64,000 bases of DNA from Henckelia pumila (lineage: Eukaryota; Streptophyta; Magnoliopsida; Lamiales; Gesneriaceae). Below are positions 22,314 to 35,729 of this stretch, piece by piece (the stretch's first letter is position 1; the number at the start of each line of letters is the position of its first letter). The position numbers and the translations under genes were made by a program. The notes under the pieces were generated by a model. The model was not told the DNA's origin, ran no database searches, and saw only the letters and a program-made list of their open reading frames with translations. The stretch spans positions 191,242,821-191,306,820 of the forward strand of contig NC_133123.1 in NCBI RefSeq assembly GCF_033568475.1, given 5' to 3'.

Positions 22314-23907
22314 TGTAGTGACCCGTCCCAAAAATCACTAAGTAATCAAAGCCTAAGCATTCAAAATAACTTAATAAACAGTAATCAGATAAATCAGCGG
22401 AAACTTAAACAATTCAACTAAAAAAACTATCGGTATGAATACAACCGGCCCCAAAGATAAGTACTGATAAATATTTTACAACCCAATCGAAGATAATGCT
22501 AAACTCCACAAAGGGAAACCTGGTACAGTACAATCCACCATGCTGCTTCTCAACGATTGCTACCATCCGGTCCATCCAACCTAAGTCATGCCCCCTGGAA
22601 TGGGGTGTCCAGAACCAAAATGGAGGACGTGAGCTAACAACGCTTAGTACGAAAGTATGAGTATACACATGCTATGAATGCTAAATATAAATGATTGGGT
22701 ACCGAAAAACTATCAGTATCACAATAGAAACTCTTGCTAAAAAAATGACGTCATGGTATGTAGTACACTGGAACTTCGCATCAGGAAGTACTCACATACC
22801 ATAAAAAATAAGTGGATTATCCGGACCCAAATCCATGACATCCATCCACAAAAACCTCGGAGCTGAGTAACCCATTTACAGGTAATATCAAAGTATAGGC
22901 TCAACGTGATAAATGCATGCATCATAACAGTCATGACATAATAAATGCACATAAGCCATGTCATATAAACCATGCAAATATAGAATATGCATACTCAACC
23001 AGGATATCTTTGATAGTACGTTCGTACCTCAAAACAAGCAACCTAGCGATACTGGCTCCTAGTCCAAGCCTGCGTCCATAGTCAGCCCTTTGATGAAGAT
23101 GACCTCAAAACTTAGACACAACTCGCTATGATCCCGGTAGCACCTCGCTATCGAATGACCCTCGAAACGACGTCTAAAACATGCCCAAAACCGATTAGAA
23201 CAGCCCAAGTCGAGAGAGAATATTTAGGAATTTGTAAGAAAGAATGAACTCTCGGCCCCTATTTATAGACCACGATCGGAACTTCCGATCCCTAGTTCGG
23301 AGCTTCTGAATGCACTTCGGAACTACCGATCATCCTTCCAAACGTTTAAAAGAATGTAGATGCAGAAAAGTGTGAAAAATAATTTCAAATATAAAAGAGC
23401 AGGGCATTCATTGCGTTTGCAAGTTCAACGACTCGAGATTGAAATTAAAATCTAATGACTCTAACGTGCATAAAAATATTTGAACAAAGGATGCAACCCT
23501 ACAATCAACAATCGGTTCCTATACGGGCACACCAAAACTAATACTTACAAAGAAAACCTAAACAGACAATTAAAATCTTAGGATAGTAAACGAAACGTGA
23601 GTTTTGATAAAATAAACTTAGTGCGGAAAATACCTTTAAAAGACATTCTTGAAACCATACATAAACTATCATAAAGAAATACACAACATAAATGATAAAA
23701 AACTTAAAATCAATAAAACTCGTCGTCACGAGACTGTCATTAAAAATACTAAAATCTAAACTTTTCTTTAACACTAACTCATAACGGTCGTGCATCAAAT
23801 AATTTAATAATAAAAGAACAATAAACATATGAAAAACTTTTTGCTTTAAAATGTCAGAGATTCGAAACCGTCGTGCCATGCAAAGCCTTCGCCTCTTGGA
23901 CTCTACA

Positions 23908-25995
23908 TGTAACGCTCCGTTTTTATCTTAAATGAGTTTATTTGAGTTAATCAGAGATTACAGAGTTTTCGAGCCGGTTTGATTTTGATCAGGGTCCTTT
24001 TTGCAAATTTTGGAAATTTCAGGGACTAAAATGCAAATATGGAATTTTATATATTATCTACACTTATTTTGACTCATTATTTCATCCCATCTCCTTCCTC
24101 CTCACGCCTAGACTCCATTGAAGGCAACCAAACGTGTTCTTGAGCTTCCAGATTTCAGTCCGAGCTCGATCCGGCCGTTGGAATTTATTTCTGAAGGCAG
24201 ATTATCGATCACTGCAGCGAGAGCTCCGTTATATCGTAAGTTTTTCTACGATCGGATACATTCTAGTTTTTGGATGTTGTTAGAATCGTTCTAGATTCGA
24301 GTATGTTGTTCTCTACAGAGTTCTGATCGTTTATTATCTGTCGGTTTTGAATTAGAGCGACGTTCGGAATTGTTATGATTTTTGGAAGTATTATTCGAAA
24401 ATGTGGGTTTTGAGATTTGTTGGGTTTGTCTTGTTGTTGTGGTTTTAGCATTGAATTGAGTTGATATCAGTATTGAACTGCTGTCTGCGTTGCCGGTTTG
24501 TTCAGTTTATAGCCGTTATGCCGTCGGTTTGAGTTTTGAGGGTTTCGAACCATTTTTGAGTTGTTAAACGTGGCTTGTAAGTTGGTCTTTGTTGTTGATC
24601 AATCTCTTGTATCTGAACAGATTCGTTGGAGTGTTTCGAGCCATGTGTTAGCAGCATTGTTCGTCGAGAGTTGGACGAAGAACGGTAAAGAGATTTCCTT
24701 GAACCGTTGTTTGTTGTTGAGGTTGTCTAGTTGTTGATACAATCTCTTTTGTAGCTTATCCAGAGTTGGAGCTACTGCATTGAAAGGTAAAAGCAGTCAT
24801 CGTAGCGGGATAGCATACTCGGGACTGTTGGTTCTCGAGTTTCCCTTTTTAAATAACATATTGCATTGATACTTGTTCTAGCACGTGGAACTCGTAATTG
24901 TTGATTGATTGGGTTTTGTTATGTGGCTTATGTTTATGTTTCTGTTATGCATTCATCTTGAGCCTACTTTGATTTCAGCGGGCAGAACCGCCCTTTTTGT
25001 TAGACGTTTGGGAACTATGATTGAGTGGCCTAGGTCGTAGTATTTCGCCTAGTGCTAGCATACTCATTATGGTTGCTCAAAGTCTAGAGGAGTGGGATAC
25101 GTGGCACCACCTCGATTGGGAGAGTCGGTGAGTCGTTACGTGATCTCATCCTCGGGATCCCAAAAGCAGAGCAATACTCTCGTGTTTATCAGAATCGATA
25201 TCATGGTTTTAAAGACATGCATATCATTAACTTCGACTTGAATATGTGGTTTGATAGCATGTTGCGTATTCATTACTTGATATGTTGCTTTTACTGGGAT
25301 TATCATTCTCACTGGTTATCCGGCTGTTACTTTGTTTTGTATGTGTACTTGGCAACAGGTGGGGCAGGAACAAGTCAGAAGAGACATGGTTAGCTTCGAG
25401 GGCAAGTAGTAGAAGTGAGACTCGGTTTAGAAGTCGAATTAGCATGTTTATCTAGTTTAAGATTGAAGCATGTTAGAACTCGAACTTGATATGTTTTGTT
25501 ATTCGAATTAGTTTGTATTCAGATTGTAATCTAAAATCGAAGTATGTTGTTGTTGTATCGATTTAGACTTCTGGTTGTTTTTAGGCCTTCTGAAAGCATG
25601 ACTTGTTATGGCATGTTTCCCTACACTCTGTTATTGTAATTGTATTTGAAGGCATGTCGGACCAAGCGTGGAATTCCCTTTCCTTTTTCTGCAGCCTGAG
25701 CATTTCTGCCCAGGCCTTCTGCGCGCGGGCGAGGCGTTCCTCGCGCGCGCGCGAGGCCTCCGTTGGGCCTCTGAATGGTTTGCCCGCGCGCGCGCGAGCT
25801 TGGTGCCTCGCGCGGGCGCGAGCCTTTGGTTGGTCTCGGAATCGTTTGCCCGCGCGCGCGCGAGCTTAGTACCTCGCGCGGGCGCGGGTCTTTTAAAAAA
25901 AAAAAAAAAAACTTTTGAATTGTTTTACTCTTGGATTCTTGTTCGCTTACTTGTTGTTTAATCCGAGATTAGTGGTTTAGAATCGAGGTCTCACA
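23908..25995 (+). repeat. 5' LTR of element A
   Basis: TGTAACGCTCCG at the start and GAGGTCTCACA at the end. A TATA-like TTTTATATATTATC lies at about 24045. Three GC-rich hairpins at 25721-25888 are followed by an A-tract at 25895-25911. Confidence 0.93.
25721..25911 (+). repeat. Three GC hairpins plus A-tract in the LTR of A
   Basis: Stems of alternating CG: 25721-25751, 25783-25822 (left arm CCCGCGCGCGCGCGAG, loop CTTGGTGC, right arm CTCGCGCGGGCG) and 25849-25888 (same arms, loop CTTAGTAC), then CTTTTAAAA... The same block is in the 3' LTR from 32779. The LTR of B has three hairpins with unrelated stems at the matching place (49255-49433). Confidence 0.85.
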
Positions 25996-26000
25996 TTAAG

Positions 26001-26012
26001 TGGTATCAAAGC
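26001..26012 (+). other. Primer binding site of element A
   Basis: TGGTATCAAAGC, five bases after the LTR end, fits the initiator tRNA-Met type primer site (usual form TGGTATCAGAGC) with one change. Confidence 0.8.
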
Positions 26013-26299
26013 GTTAAGATTCTTGGTCGAACTAGAGTGAGCGGGGTAGATCGAGTCTGTGTGTAATGACTCCTCGCATGTGTTTGAATTATTTAATTGT
26101 GTACTTAATTCCATGCGAGCATGCTTTATTGTTTGAGCATTATTTGAATTACATGGTTGTGTGATTTAAATTATTAAAGCATGATCTACTTGAGATATAA
26201 CTGTTTCTGTTCTCGACTGGTATTCGGTATTCCAAGCGGTTGTAAGGGCACTGAACGGTAGCGATTGAGATATCTCGTGTCCTAACCTTTGATTATCAG

Positions 26300-29200
26300 A
26301 TGGGTCCTCGTCGAGTGATAAACAGAAACACACCACCAGTTATCCCTGCGACTGAGCAAGCTAGCACTGAGGTTGATCAGTTGGATGCTTCAGCAACTCC
26401 TATGGAAACCTTGCTGAAGAGGTTTCAGTCGTTCAATCCGCCATTGTTGATGGGTTCAGAAAATCCAGTTGACTGTGAGAGTTGGTTGGATGATATGGAT
26501 CAGTTGTTTGATTCCATTGACTACACAGATGACCGCCGAATCAGGTTAGTAATTCATCAGCTGCGTGGTGGTGCTAAGAGCTGGTGGATCATGACAAAGA
26601 AAGCATTTGAGAGTAGAGGTACAGAGGTTACTTGGACTCTTTTTAAATCTGAGTTTTATAAGCGGTTTTTCCCTATCTCGTATCGTAAGGATAAGGGAGC
26701 AGAGTTTGCAAATCTGAGGCAAGGGAATCTGAACATTGAAGAGTACGTGGCTAAGTTCGATAGTCTGTTGCGTTTTGCACCGCTAATTGCTGGAGATGAA
26801 GAAGCTAAGGCAGATCAGTTCATCAACGGGTTGAACCCCGATGTCTTCACGTTGGTTAACACCAACAGGCCTAGCAACTTTGCGGATGCCATGAATTACG
26901 CAAAGGGAGCAGAAGCAGGCTTGTGGAGGCAAAGAGGTAATCAGGGGGCACCTCAGCAGCAGAGACAGTATCAGAACCAACCATCTCAGTACCAGAATCA
27001 GCCACCTCAACATCAGAACCAGCAGCAGAGGTATGAAGGTGGAAACAGTGGGGGAAACAGAAAGGATCAGTACAAGGCAAGAGGTAAACAGTTCAAGAGA
27101 CAGGGGAACAGTTCGTCCAGTTCCAGTGGTTCGAAGCAATTCGGTTCAGGACCGAGTTCTGGGTCATCATCCTTGTACTGCAGCAAGTGTGGAGGAAGAC
27201 ACTCACCGGATCAGTGTGTGGGAGTCTTCGGCAATTGTAACACATGTCAGCAACTGGGACACTTCTCTAAAGTGTGCCCTCAACGTAATAGAGATAGAGC
27301 TCAGAGTGGGAGTTCGTCTAGACCTGCAGCTCAGCCGGAGAGGCAGTCGTCTGCAGTGCACTCTTTCCAACCCCAGCAACAGCAGAACAGACAGGGAGGT
27401 AGCTCTAGTGCAAATCAGCCTCCGAGACAGCAAGCACGAGTCTTTGCATTGACAGAGGATCAGGCTCAGGCAGCACCTAACGATGTCATAGCAGGTAACT
27501 GTTCGATTTTCGGTCATTCTGCTCATGTCTTGATAGATACAGGTGCTTCCCATTCCTTTATCTCTGAGAAATATGTGTTATTGCATGCTTTGCCAACTGA
27601 ATTGTTGCCTACAGTAGTAGCTGTTACTTCACCTTTGGGTGGAGGAATTGTTTCTGTCCGACTAGTCAGGAACTGTGAACTTTGTTTTGAGGGGAATTTG
27701 TTAGAATTCGACTGTATTGTACTTGGGCTGCCAGATTTTGATTGTATTGTCGGGATAGATGCTTTAACCAAGTACAGGGCGACAGTTGATTGTTTTCTGA
27801 AGGTTGTCAGGTTCAGACCTGAAATGGCAGACGAGTGGAAATTCTTTGGTAAGGGTTCTCGATCTAGAATTCCTTTGATTTCAGTGTTATCTATGACTCA
27901 TTTGTTACAGAGAGGTGCAGAAGGATTTTTGGTTTATGCGGTTGATGTACTGAAATCTAGCCCAGCTTTGGTTGACTTACCAGTAGTTAGAGATTTTGCT
28001 GATGTGTTTCCGGAAGATGTTCCTAGATTGCCACCCATTCGAGAGGTTGAATTCAGCATTGACTTAGTGCCAGGTACTCAACCTATTTCAAAAGCTCCTT
28101 ATCGTATGGCACTTGTTGAATTGAGAGAGTTGAAGGAGCAGCTTGAGGATTTGATTGCCAAGGGATACATCAGACCTAGTGTATCGCCTTGGGGTGCTCC
28201 TGTTCTATTCGTTCGGAAGAAGGATGGTTCTATGCGGCTCTGTATCGACTACCGCCAATTGAATCAGGCTACAGTTAAGAACAGGTATCCTTTACCCCGA
28301 ATAGATGACTTGTTTGATCAACTGCAGGGTTCTTCTGTCTACTCTAAGATTGATCTGAGGTCAGGCTACCATCAGCTGAGAGTGCGAGAGGAAGATGTTC
28401 CTAAGACCACATTCAGAACGAGGTATGGTCACTTTGAGTTTATAGTCATGCCGTTCGGTTTGAATAACGCTCCAGCTGTTTTTATGGGTTTGATGAACCG
28501 TATCTTTCAGCGTTATTTAGATGAGTTCGTCATTATTTTCATCGATGATATTCTTATCTAATCGAAGAACCGTACTGACCATGCAGAGCACTTGAGAATC
28601 GTCTTGCAGATTTTACGAGTTGAGCAGTTGTTTGCCAAGCTATCGAAATGCGAATTCTGGTTAGATCGAGTTATCTTTCTCGGTCATATTATTTCTGAAG
28701 ATGGGATTTCTGTCGATCCCAGCAAAATCGAAGCGGTTATGAATTGGCCTAGACCGACATCAGTACCGGAGATCCGAAGCTTCATGGGTTTAGCTGGTTA
28801 TTACCGTCGTTTCATCGAGGGTTTCTCGTTTATTGCCAAGCCTATTACCCAGCTGACTTAGAAGAATGCGCCTTTTGTCTGGACTCCAGATTGTGAGGCT
28901 AGCTTTGTTGATCTAAAGAGGAGACTGACCAGTGCTCCAATTCTTTCTATTCCGAAGGGTACTGGAGGTTTCGCAGTGTATTGCGATGCTTCTAACCGAG
29001 GTTTGGGTTGTGTTCTTATGCAGCACAAGCATGTGATAGCGTATGCATCGAGGCAGCTGAAACCGCACGAGACTCGTTATCCGGTTCATGATCTTGAACT
29101 TGCAGCAATTGTATTTGCTTTGAAGATCTGGCGTCACTATCTTTATGGTGAGTCTTTCGAGATCTTTTCTGATCATAAGAGTCTTAAGTATTTGTTTTCA

Positions 29201-30867
29201 CAGGCAGAGTTGAATATGAGACAGAGAATATGGTTAGATCTGTTGAAGGATTTCGACTGTGTGATTAAGTATTATCCAGGGAAGTCGAATGCAGTTGCAG
29301 ATGCCTTGAGCCGAAAGCTTTGTTCTTTATCTCTTTCAACTATCGGTGTTTCTCAGTTGGTCGATGATTGTTGCACTTCTGGTTTAGAGTTTGAAACAGA
29401 TAGGGAGACTATCAGAGTGTTTGCTATTCAAGCCGAGCCGGAGTTGTTTGTTGCAATCAGAGAAGCATAGAAGTCTGAGCCGAGCATTTAGGTTTCAGTA
29501 GAGAAAGTCAGAACTGGGCATCAGTCAGAATTCCAGGTTAGAGATGACGTTTTGTTTGTGAATAACCGTATTGTTGTGCCTGATATTTCGGAGTTGAAAC
29601 AGCGTATTCTCCGAGAGGCTCATTGCAGTCGGTTTAGCGTTCATCCTGGAGGTCGTAAGATGTACAACGATCTGAAGAGTCAGTTCTGGTGGAAGAGAAT
29701 GAAGGACGATGTTGCGAGATTTGTATACCGGTGTTTGAATTGTCAGCAAGTGAAAGCAGAGCGGAAGCGACCAGGTGGTCTTTTGCACAGCCTATCTGTT
29801 CCTGAATGGAAATGGGATCACATTTCTATGGATTTTGTCACGAAGCTACCACGATCCGTTCGAGGATGCGATGCTATTTGGGTAGTGATCGATCGATTGA
29901 CGAAGTCTGCGTGTTTTATTCCGTACAGGATGACGTATCGTCATGATCAGATGGCTGAGTTATATGTTAGCAATGTTGTGAGATTGCATGGTGTACCGAA
30001 GTCGATCGTTTCAGACAGAGATCCTAGATTCACTTCTCACTTCTGGCACAGTCTTCAGGGGCACTTGGTACTCGATTGCATCTGAGTACAGCTTATCATC
30101 CTCAGACAGATGGACAGTCAGAGCGGACTATCCAGACGTTGGAGGATATGCTGCGAGCGGTAGTGCTAGACTTTGGCACTAGTTGGCAGGATTCTTTGCC
30201 TCTTGTCGAGTTTTCTTACAACAACAGCTTCCAAGCGAGTATCGGTATGACGCCTTTTGAGGCTTTGTATGGTAGAAAGTGCCGATCTCCGTTGTTTTGG
30301 GATGAATTGTCCGAGTCACCAGATTTGGGACCGGAGATGCTTAGAGATATGGCAGAGCAGGTTAAGATCATTCAGACCAGAATGAAGTCAGCTCAAGATA
30401 GACAGGCGAAGTATGCGAATGTCAGACGTCGACCTCTGAGTTTTGAGCAGGGAGACCGTGTATTCCTTAAGATTTCTCCGTTCAGAGGCACCGTCAGATT
30501 CGGTAAGAGAGGAAAGTTATCTCCGAGATTCATCGGTCCGTACGAGATTCTCGAGAAGATAGGCAATATTGCCTACAGACTTGCACTTCCTCCGTCTTTA
30601 TCTGGTATTCACGACGTTTTTCACGTCTCTATGCTGCGAAAGTACCAACCAGATATTTCTCATATCCTTCAGCCTGACGAAGCCGAGTTAGACGAGACCC
30701 TGAGCTATTTTGAGCGACCGATTCAGATCCTTGATCGGAAAGAAAAGCAACTCAGGACCAAGTTGATTCCGTTGGTGAAAGTGCAGTGGAGCCGTCACGG
30801 AGTCGAGGAAGCGACTTGGGAGACAGAATCTGACATGAGACAACATTTTCCAGAGTTGTTCGGATGA
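26300..30867 (+). pseudogene. Element A gag-pol polyprotein, disrupted
   Basis: Gag occupies residues 1 to about 330: a retrotransposon gag core around WLDDMDQLF (62-70), a Gln-rich linker, and two zinc knuckles at C294-C297-H301-C306 (a CX2CX3HX4C form) and C313-C316-H321-C326 (standard CX2CX4HX4C). Protease has DTGAS at 413-417. Reverse transcriptase includes [10 protein letters not shown] and the FIDD catalytic pair, where the first open stretch stops. RNase H, an HHCC zinc-finger integrase ([11 protein letters not shown]...CLNCQQ) with catalytic acidic residues in MDF and SDRD, and a chromodomain-like tail (VKVQWSRHGVEEATWE) follow. Breaks: stops at 28559-28561, 28859-28861, 29468-29470 and 29489-29491, and a one-base loss near 30059 in integrase. 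Three of the four stops are TAG where copy B has CAG. The start at 26300 is the first ATG before the gag core. Confidence 0.92.
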
Positions 30868-30952
30868 CGTGAGTTCTTCTTACTGTCTTTAGTTCTTTAT
30901 TCTATCTTATGAGTTGTGGTTCTCGTTGATTTTGAGGACGAAATCTCTTCTT

Positions 30953-30965
30953 AGTGGGGGAGAAT
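30953..30965 (+). other. Polypurine tract of element A
   Basis: AGTGGGGGAGAAT directly before the 3' LTR; it would prime plus-strand synthesis. The same form precedes the 3' LTRs of B (47434-47446) and of the deleted element (19903-19917). Confidence 0.85.
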
Positions 30966-33054
30966 TGTAACGCCCCGTTTTTATCTTAAATGAGTTTATT
31001 TGAGTTAATCAGAGATTACAGAGTTCTCGAGCCGGTTTGATTTTGATCAGGGTCCTTTTTGCAAATTTTGGAAATTTCAGGGACTAAAATGCAAATATGG
31101 AATTTTATATATTATCTACACTTATTTTGACTCATTATTTCATCCCATCTCCTTCCTCCTCACGCCTAGACTCCATTGAAGGCAACCAAACGTGTTCTTG
31201 AGCTTCCAGATTTCAGTCCGAGCTCGATCCGGCCGTTGGAATTTATTTCTAAAGGCAGATTATCGATCACTGCAGCGAGAGCTCCGTTATATCGTAAGTT
31301 TTTCTACGATCGGATACATTCTAGTTTTTGGATGTTGTTAGAATCGTTCTATATTCGAGTATGTTGTTCTCTACAGAGTTCTGATCGTTTATTATCTGTC
31401 GGTTTTGAATTAGAGCGACGTTCGGAATTGTTATGATTTTTGGAAGTATTATTCGAAAATGTGGGTTTTGAGATTTGTTGGGTTTGTCTTGTTGTTGTGG
31501 TTTTAGCATTGAATTGAGTTGATATCAGTATTGAACTGCTGTCTGCGTTGCCGGTTTGTTCAGTTTATAGCCGTTATGCCGTCGGTTTGAGTTTTGAGGG
31601 TTTCGAACCGTTTTTGAGTTGTTAAACGTGGCTTGTAAGTTGGTCTTTGTTGTTGATCAATCTCTTGTATCTGAACAGATTCGTTGGAGTGTTTCGAGCC
31701 CTGTGTTAGCAGCATTGTTCGTCGAGAGTTGGACGAAGAACGGTAAAGAGATTTCCTTGAACCGTTGTTTGTTGTTGAGGTTGTCTAGTTGTTGATACAA
31801 TCTCTTTTGTAGCTTATCCAGAGTTGGAGCTACTGCATTGAAAGGTAAAAGCAGTCATCGTAGCGGGATAGCATACTCGGGACTGTTGGTTCTCGAGTTT
31901 CCCTTTTTAAATCACATATTGCATTGATACTTGTTCTAGCACGTGGAACTCGTAATTGTTGATTGATTGGGTTTTGTTATGTGGCTTATGTTTATGTTTA
32001 TGTTATGCATTCATCTTGAGCCTACTTTGATTTCAGCGGGCAGAACCGCCCTTTTTGTTAGACGTTTGGGAACTATGATTGAGTGGCCTAGGTCGTAGTA
32101 TTTTGCCTAGTGCTAGCATACTCATTATGGTTGCTCAAAGTCTAGAGGAGTGGGATACGTGGCACCACCTCGATTGGAAGAGTCGGTGAGTCGTTACGTG
32201 ATCTCATCCTCGGGATCCCAAAAGCAGAGCAATACTCCCGTGTTTATCAGAATCGATATCCTGGTTTTAAAGACATGCATATCATTAACTTCGACTTGAA
32301 TATGTGGTTTGATAGCATGTTGCGTATTCATTACTTGATATGTTGCTTTTACTGGGATTATCATTCTTACCGGTTATCCGGCTGTTGCTTTGTTTTGTAT
32401 GTGTACTTGGCAACAGGTGGGGCAGGAACAAGTCAGAAGAGGCATGGTTAGCTTCGAGGGCAAGTAGTAGAAGTGAGACTCGGTTTAGAAGTCGAATTAG
32501 CATGTTTATCTAGTTTAAGATTGAAGCATGTTAGAACTCGAACTTGATATGTTTTGTTATTCGAATTAGTTTGTATTCGGATTGTAATCTAAAATCGAAG
32601 TATGTTGTTGTTGTATCGATTTAGACTTCTGGTTGTTTTTAGGCCTTCTGAAAGCATGACTTGTTATGGCATGTTTCCCTACACTCTGTTATTGTAATTG
32701 TATTTGAAGGCATGTCGGACCAAGCGCGGAATTCCTTTTCCTTTTTCTGCAGCCTGAGCATTTCTGCCCAGGCCTTCTGCGCGCGGGCGAGGCGTTCCTC
32801 GCGCGCGCGCGAGGCCTCCGTTGGGCCTCTGAATGGTTTGCCCGCGCGCGCGCGAGCTTGGTGCCTCGCGCGGGCGCGAGCCTTTGGTTGGTCTCGGAAT
32901 CGTTTGCCCGCGCGCGCGCGAATTTAGTACCTCGCGCGGGCGCGGGTCTTTTAAAAAAAAAAAAAAAAAACTTTTGAATTGTTTTACTCTTGGATTCTTG
33001 TTCGCTTACTTGTTGTTTAATCCGAGATTAGTGGTTTAGAATCGAGGTCTCACA
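30966..33054 (+). repeat. 3' LTR of element A
   Basis: TGTAACGCCCCG to GAGGTCTCACA, nearly identical to the 5' copy. Differences are scattered single substitutions plus one base in the A-tract; the hairpin block is present in full. Confidence 0.93.
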
Positions 33055-33922
33055 CTACAGCCTTTCCACCAAAGCTTTTAATTCATTTACATCTCAAATC
33101 TAACTGCACCAATCAAGTATAGTGAGTCTAAAGATTCAACAAGATATACATACGTATATTGTATTAAAAAAACATAAAACTTAATGCAATGACATAACAT
33201 AAACAGATCTTAAAAAAACTTGTCGTATAAGGGTGATGAGATACATGCAATTGTGGCAACCATCTTTATGAGCACATCATTGGTTCCCGTGATCACGGAT
33301 TCGTTGTACAACTACCATATGACATCGGTCATTTAAACTTTCATTCTTTGGAAAGGTCCTCCTCAAGGCTCATTCCAGGGAGCCAGTCCTAACATTCTGT
33401 CTCGTGAGCACATATTTAGAAAGGCCCCTCTGGGGCTGAATCCGAAGTACCAGTCCCGTATTGCCACCACAAAAGCACACACAACATCGAAATATTTTTC
33501 ATACATCATCATAACATCATAAACTTCGTCATACTTTCTCATCATAAATATCATTGTCATAAGCATTTCTTTCATAAACTTTCTTATTGTTTCATCATAC
33601 TCATCATGAAATATTTGCATCATAAAACTTCTTATCGTTCATGAAACATACTTAAAAATTTCTTAAAAACATCATATCATCCTGAACCTTGAAAATAACT
33701 TGAGACTTATCATGTCATGGTTTTTAAAATACTTTCATACTTGAAAATCATGTATGCTGAATGAAATAAAGATAAACACGTCCATATATCTTTCATAAAA
33801 TTTCATGCTTTCATAGATAATATAGCTTTCATGAGAACGTACTAGCATATAATGCATTACATAACTAAAACCGGTCCACGTGAGTCTTTCTTTCGTTCTT
33901 GACATTAAAACTTGAAACTTTG

Positions 33923-34097
33923 TGTAATGGTCCGGGTGCGTCCCTTTACATCTCAGGGGGCCCGCAACCATTTTCTAACTCATGACCTTCTCCCCACCTG
34001 GCTAGGGGAGTTTTTGCCCTCCCCAGGGATCGAACCTTGTACCTCCAGGATTAAGTACAAATTTTTCTGATCCCTCGTACCATTGAGCTATCGTATG
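33923..34097 (-). mobile_element. tRNA-derived SINE at the truncated end of B
   Basis: On the minus strand it begins GATAGCTCAATGGTACGAGG (box-A-like) and has GGTTCGATCCC (box B) about 50 bases on, then a GC-rich body. These are internal RNA polymerase III promoter boxes. Its 5' end meets reverse transcriptase sequence of B at the shared bases TATCGTATG. It is not a working tRNA gene because no cloverleaf closes. The 3' limit is uncertain. Confidence 0.65.
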
Positions 34098-34189
34098 ACA
34101 CTGATTGAATTGAGAGAATTGAAGAAGCAACTGGAGGATTTGATTGCTAAGGGATACATCAGACCTAGTGTGTCGCCTTGGGGTGCTCC

Positions 34190-35705
34190 TGATAAGTGCA
34201 TTTTATGCACTTAATTTATATATGATTTGAATTGAATTTTGTGATGTATCAAGTGGGTATTATGAATATTTGTTGTTGTTTTTGTGAGTTGCAAGAATTG
34301 GCGCGAAAGTAGCAAGAAGAAGCGGAATGATGAATTATGGAGCAGCAACTTCAGAAAATTTCTGGGCATTATTGAAGCATCAAAATCCAATCTTCACCAT
34401 TCATATTCAAGTTTAGGATGTTTTGAAGTTTCTGTCAAAATTTCAGCTCAATCCGATGGTTAGTTTGGGAGATATGATTTTTTGAAAATTGTCGCGCGTT
34501 GCAGAATTCCTCATGCGAGAGGAAGGCGCGCCCGCCCCGCTTTCAGGCGCGCCCGCGCCGTCCTTGGACGTGAAAAGAAGTGTAAATTCGAGGCTCAGGA
34601 GAGCCCTCGCCACTCTATTGTGCGCCCGCGCCGCTCTGTGCGAGAAATTGGCAGATTTTTGCAACTTTAAAACTCTCAATTTGTCGGGCTTTCTTTGACA
34701 GGCTTCGAGGACATATAAAAGGGACTTCAAGGACACAATTAAGGGGAGAGCCGCCACACAACAACACACACAAATTTGAGAGATTTGAGAAGAGAAGAAG
34801 AGGCACCCAAACAAGAGAACCACACAACTACACATTCAAGTAGGCTTGGGACACGGATTTGAGACATGGGAGCGAATGACAAGGGATAATCGAATCACAC
34901 GACAGAGGAAATTCATCTGGGGACGGAGAATCAACTCTACTCTGTGATTTTTATTATTTGTCTTGATTTATGATGATATTTTTGGATATGTCTATGTGTT
35001 TGATTATTTCATTATAAACTTATTAGTTGTTTCTAGATATTGACGGATCTTGATTGGAGTTTCATGTTTTGACTATTATTTTGCCTACTATTATTTGTTC
35101 TTAACAATTTATTTGTGTATTCTTGATTTGATTGTCTTTCAATTACTTGATCACTAATTGAATTGTTACATTTATTTGAAATCTGACGCTCGGGAGAGGA
35201 GATTTTGAATAGGATCATAGGAAACACAACCTATGGTTTTTGTAGAGTCGGGAGGCTTACAAGTTCCTTTGAGGTCATTGAAAGAGAACCATAGAATTTG
35301 ATAAATTATTTTGTTGTTTGATTTCTGATAGGGATATCGAAATTAGCATTAGAATAATAACATTTACTCGGTGCTCGAGAGAGACAGTAAATAACAATTA
35401 AGGGTTCTTGGCCTATAAATTGGAATAGATGATATAATCAATTGATATGATTTGCATGAATGAAAAACGAGTGATATCTTGTATCTAGAACCCGTCTCAT
35501 ATCGTGTACCCAAAGCCACCTTAAAATTATGGATTTATTTTATTTTATTGAATTTTAAACTTTGATTTTCTGAACAAAGTTGAGATTATTTTAATTACAG
35601 TATTTAGTTTGAATATAAATTTTAAATCCTCGTGGGAACGATACTCTACTCATCGTATATTAAAACTTGACACCGTGCACTTGCGGGCACAAAAATATCG
35701 CAACA
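34190..35705 (+). repeat. 5' LTR of element C
   Basis: A GC-rich patch (34493-34640; GGCGCGCCCGC, GCGCGCCCGCGCCG, GCGCCCGCGCCGC) lies upstream of a TATA-like CATATAAAAGGG at 34711. A frame open through this patch on both strands is composition-driven and not a gene. Confidence 0.85.
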
Positions 35706-35711
35706 AGTTTT

Positions 35712-35729
35712 TGGCGCCGTTGTCGGGGA
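35712..35729 (+). other. Primer binding site of element C
   Basis: TGGCGCCGTTGTCGGGGA, six bases after the LTR end. This is the tRNA-Asp type primer site form known from Athila/Tat gypsy elements, and it separates C from A and B (tRNA-Met type). Confidence 0.8.

Larger units (their letters stand above)
23903..33059 (+). mobile_element. Element A: full-length gypsy (chromovirus) retrotransposon
   Basis: The element proper is 23908-33054, flanked by CTACA at 23903-23907 and 33055-33059. 5' LTR 23908-25995 (2,088 bp), primer site, gag-pol 26300-30867, polypurine tract, 3' LTR 30966-33054 (2,089 bp). Domain order is gag, protease, reverse transcriptase, RNase H, integrase, chromodomain-like tail, i.e. 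Ty3/gypsy. Long LTRs plus the C-terminal chromodomain-like segment suggest the Tekay/Del lineage. By eye the two LTRs differ at about twenty positions (about 1%), so the insertion is young. Its coding region is nevertheless broken in five places. Confidence 0.93.

Noticed and set aside
25721..25888. CRISPR-like repeat-spacer array
   Set aside because: There are only three hairpin units with unequal spacing inside an LTR of a plant genome; not CRISPR.
25603..25961. Ala/Arg-rich frames in the LTR of A
   Set aside because: They are translations of the CG-repeat hairpins and occur in both LTRs.
33923..34097. Possible tRNA gene on the minus strand
   Set aside because: Box A and box B are present, but acceptor and anticodon stems do not close; a tRNA-derived SINE fits better.
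34482..34835. Frames in the GC-rich patch of element C's LTR
   Set aside because: The same patch is open on both strands in several frames and recurs in the 3' LTR; this reflects composition, not coding.
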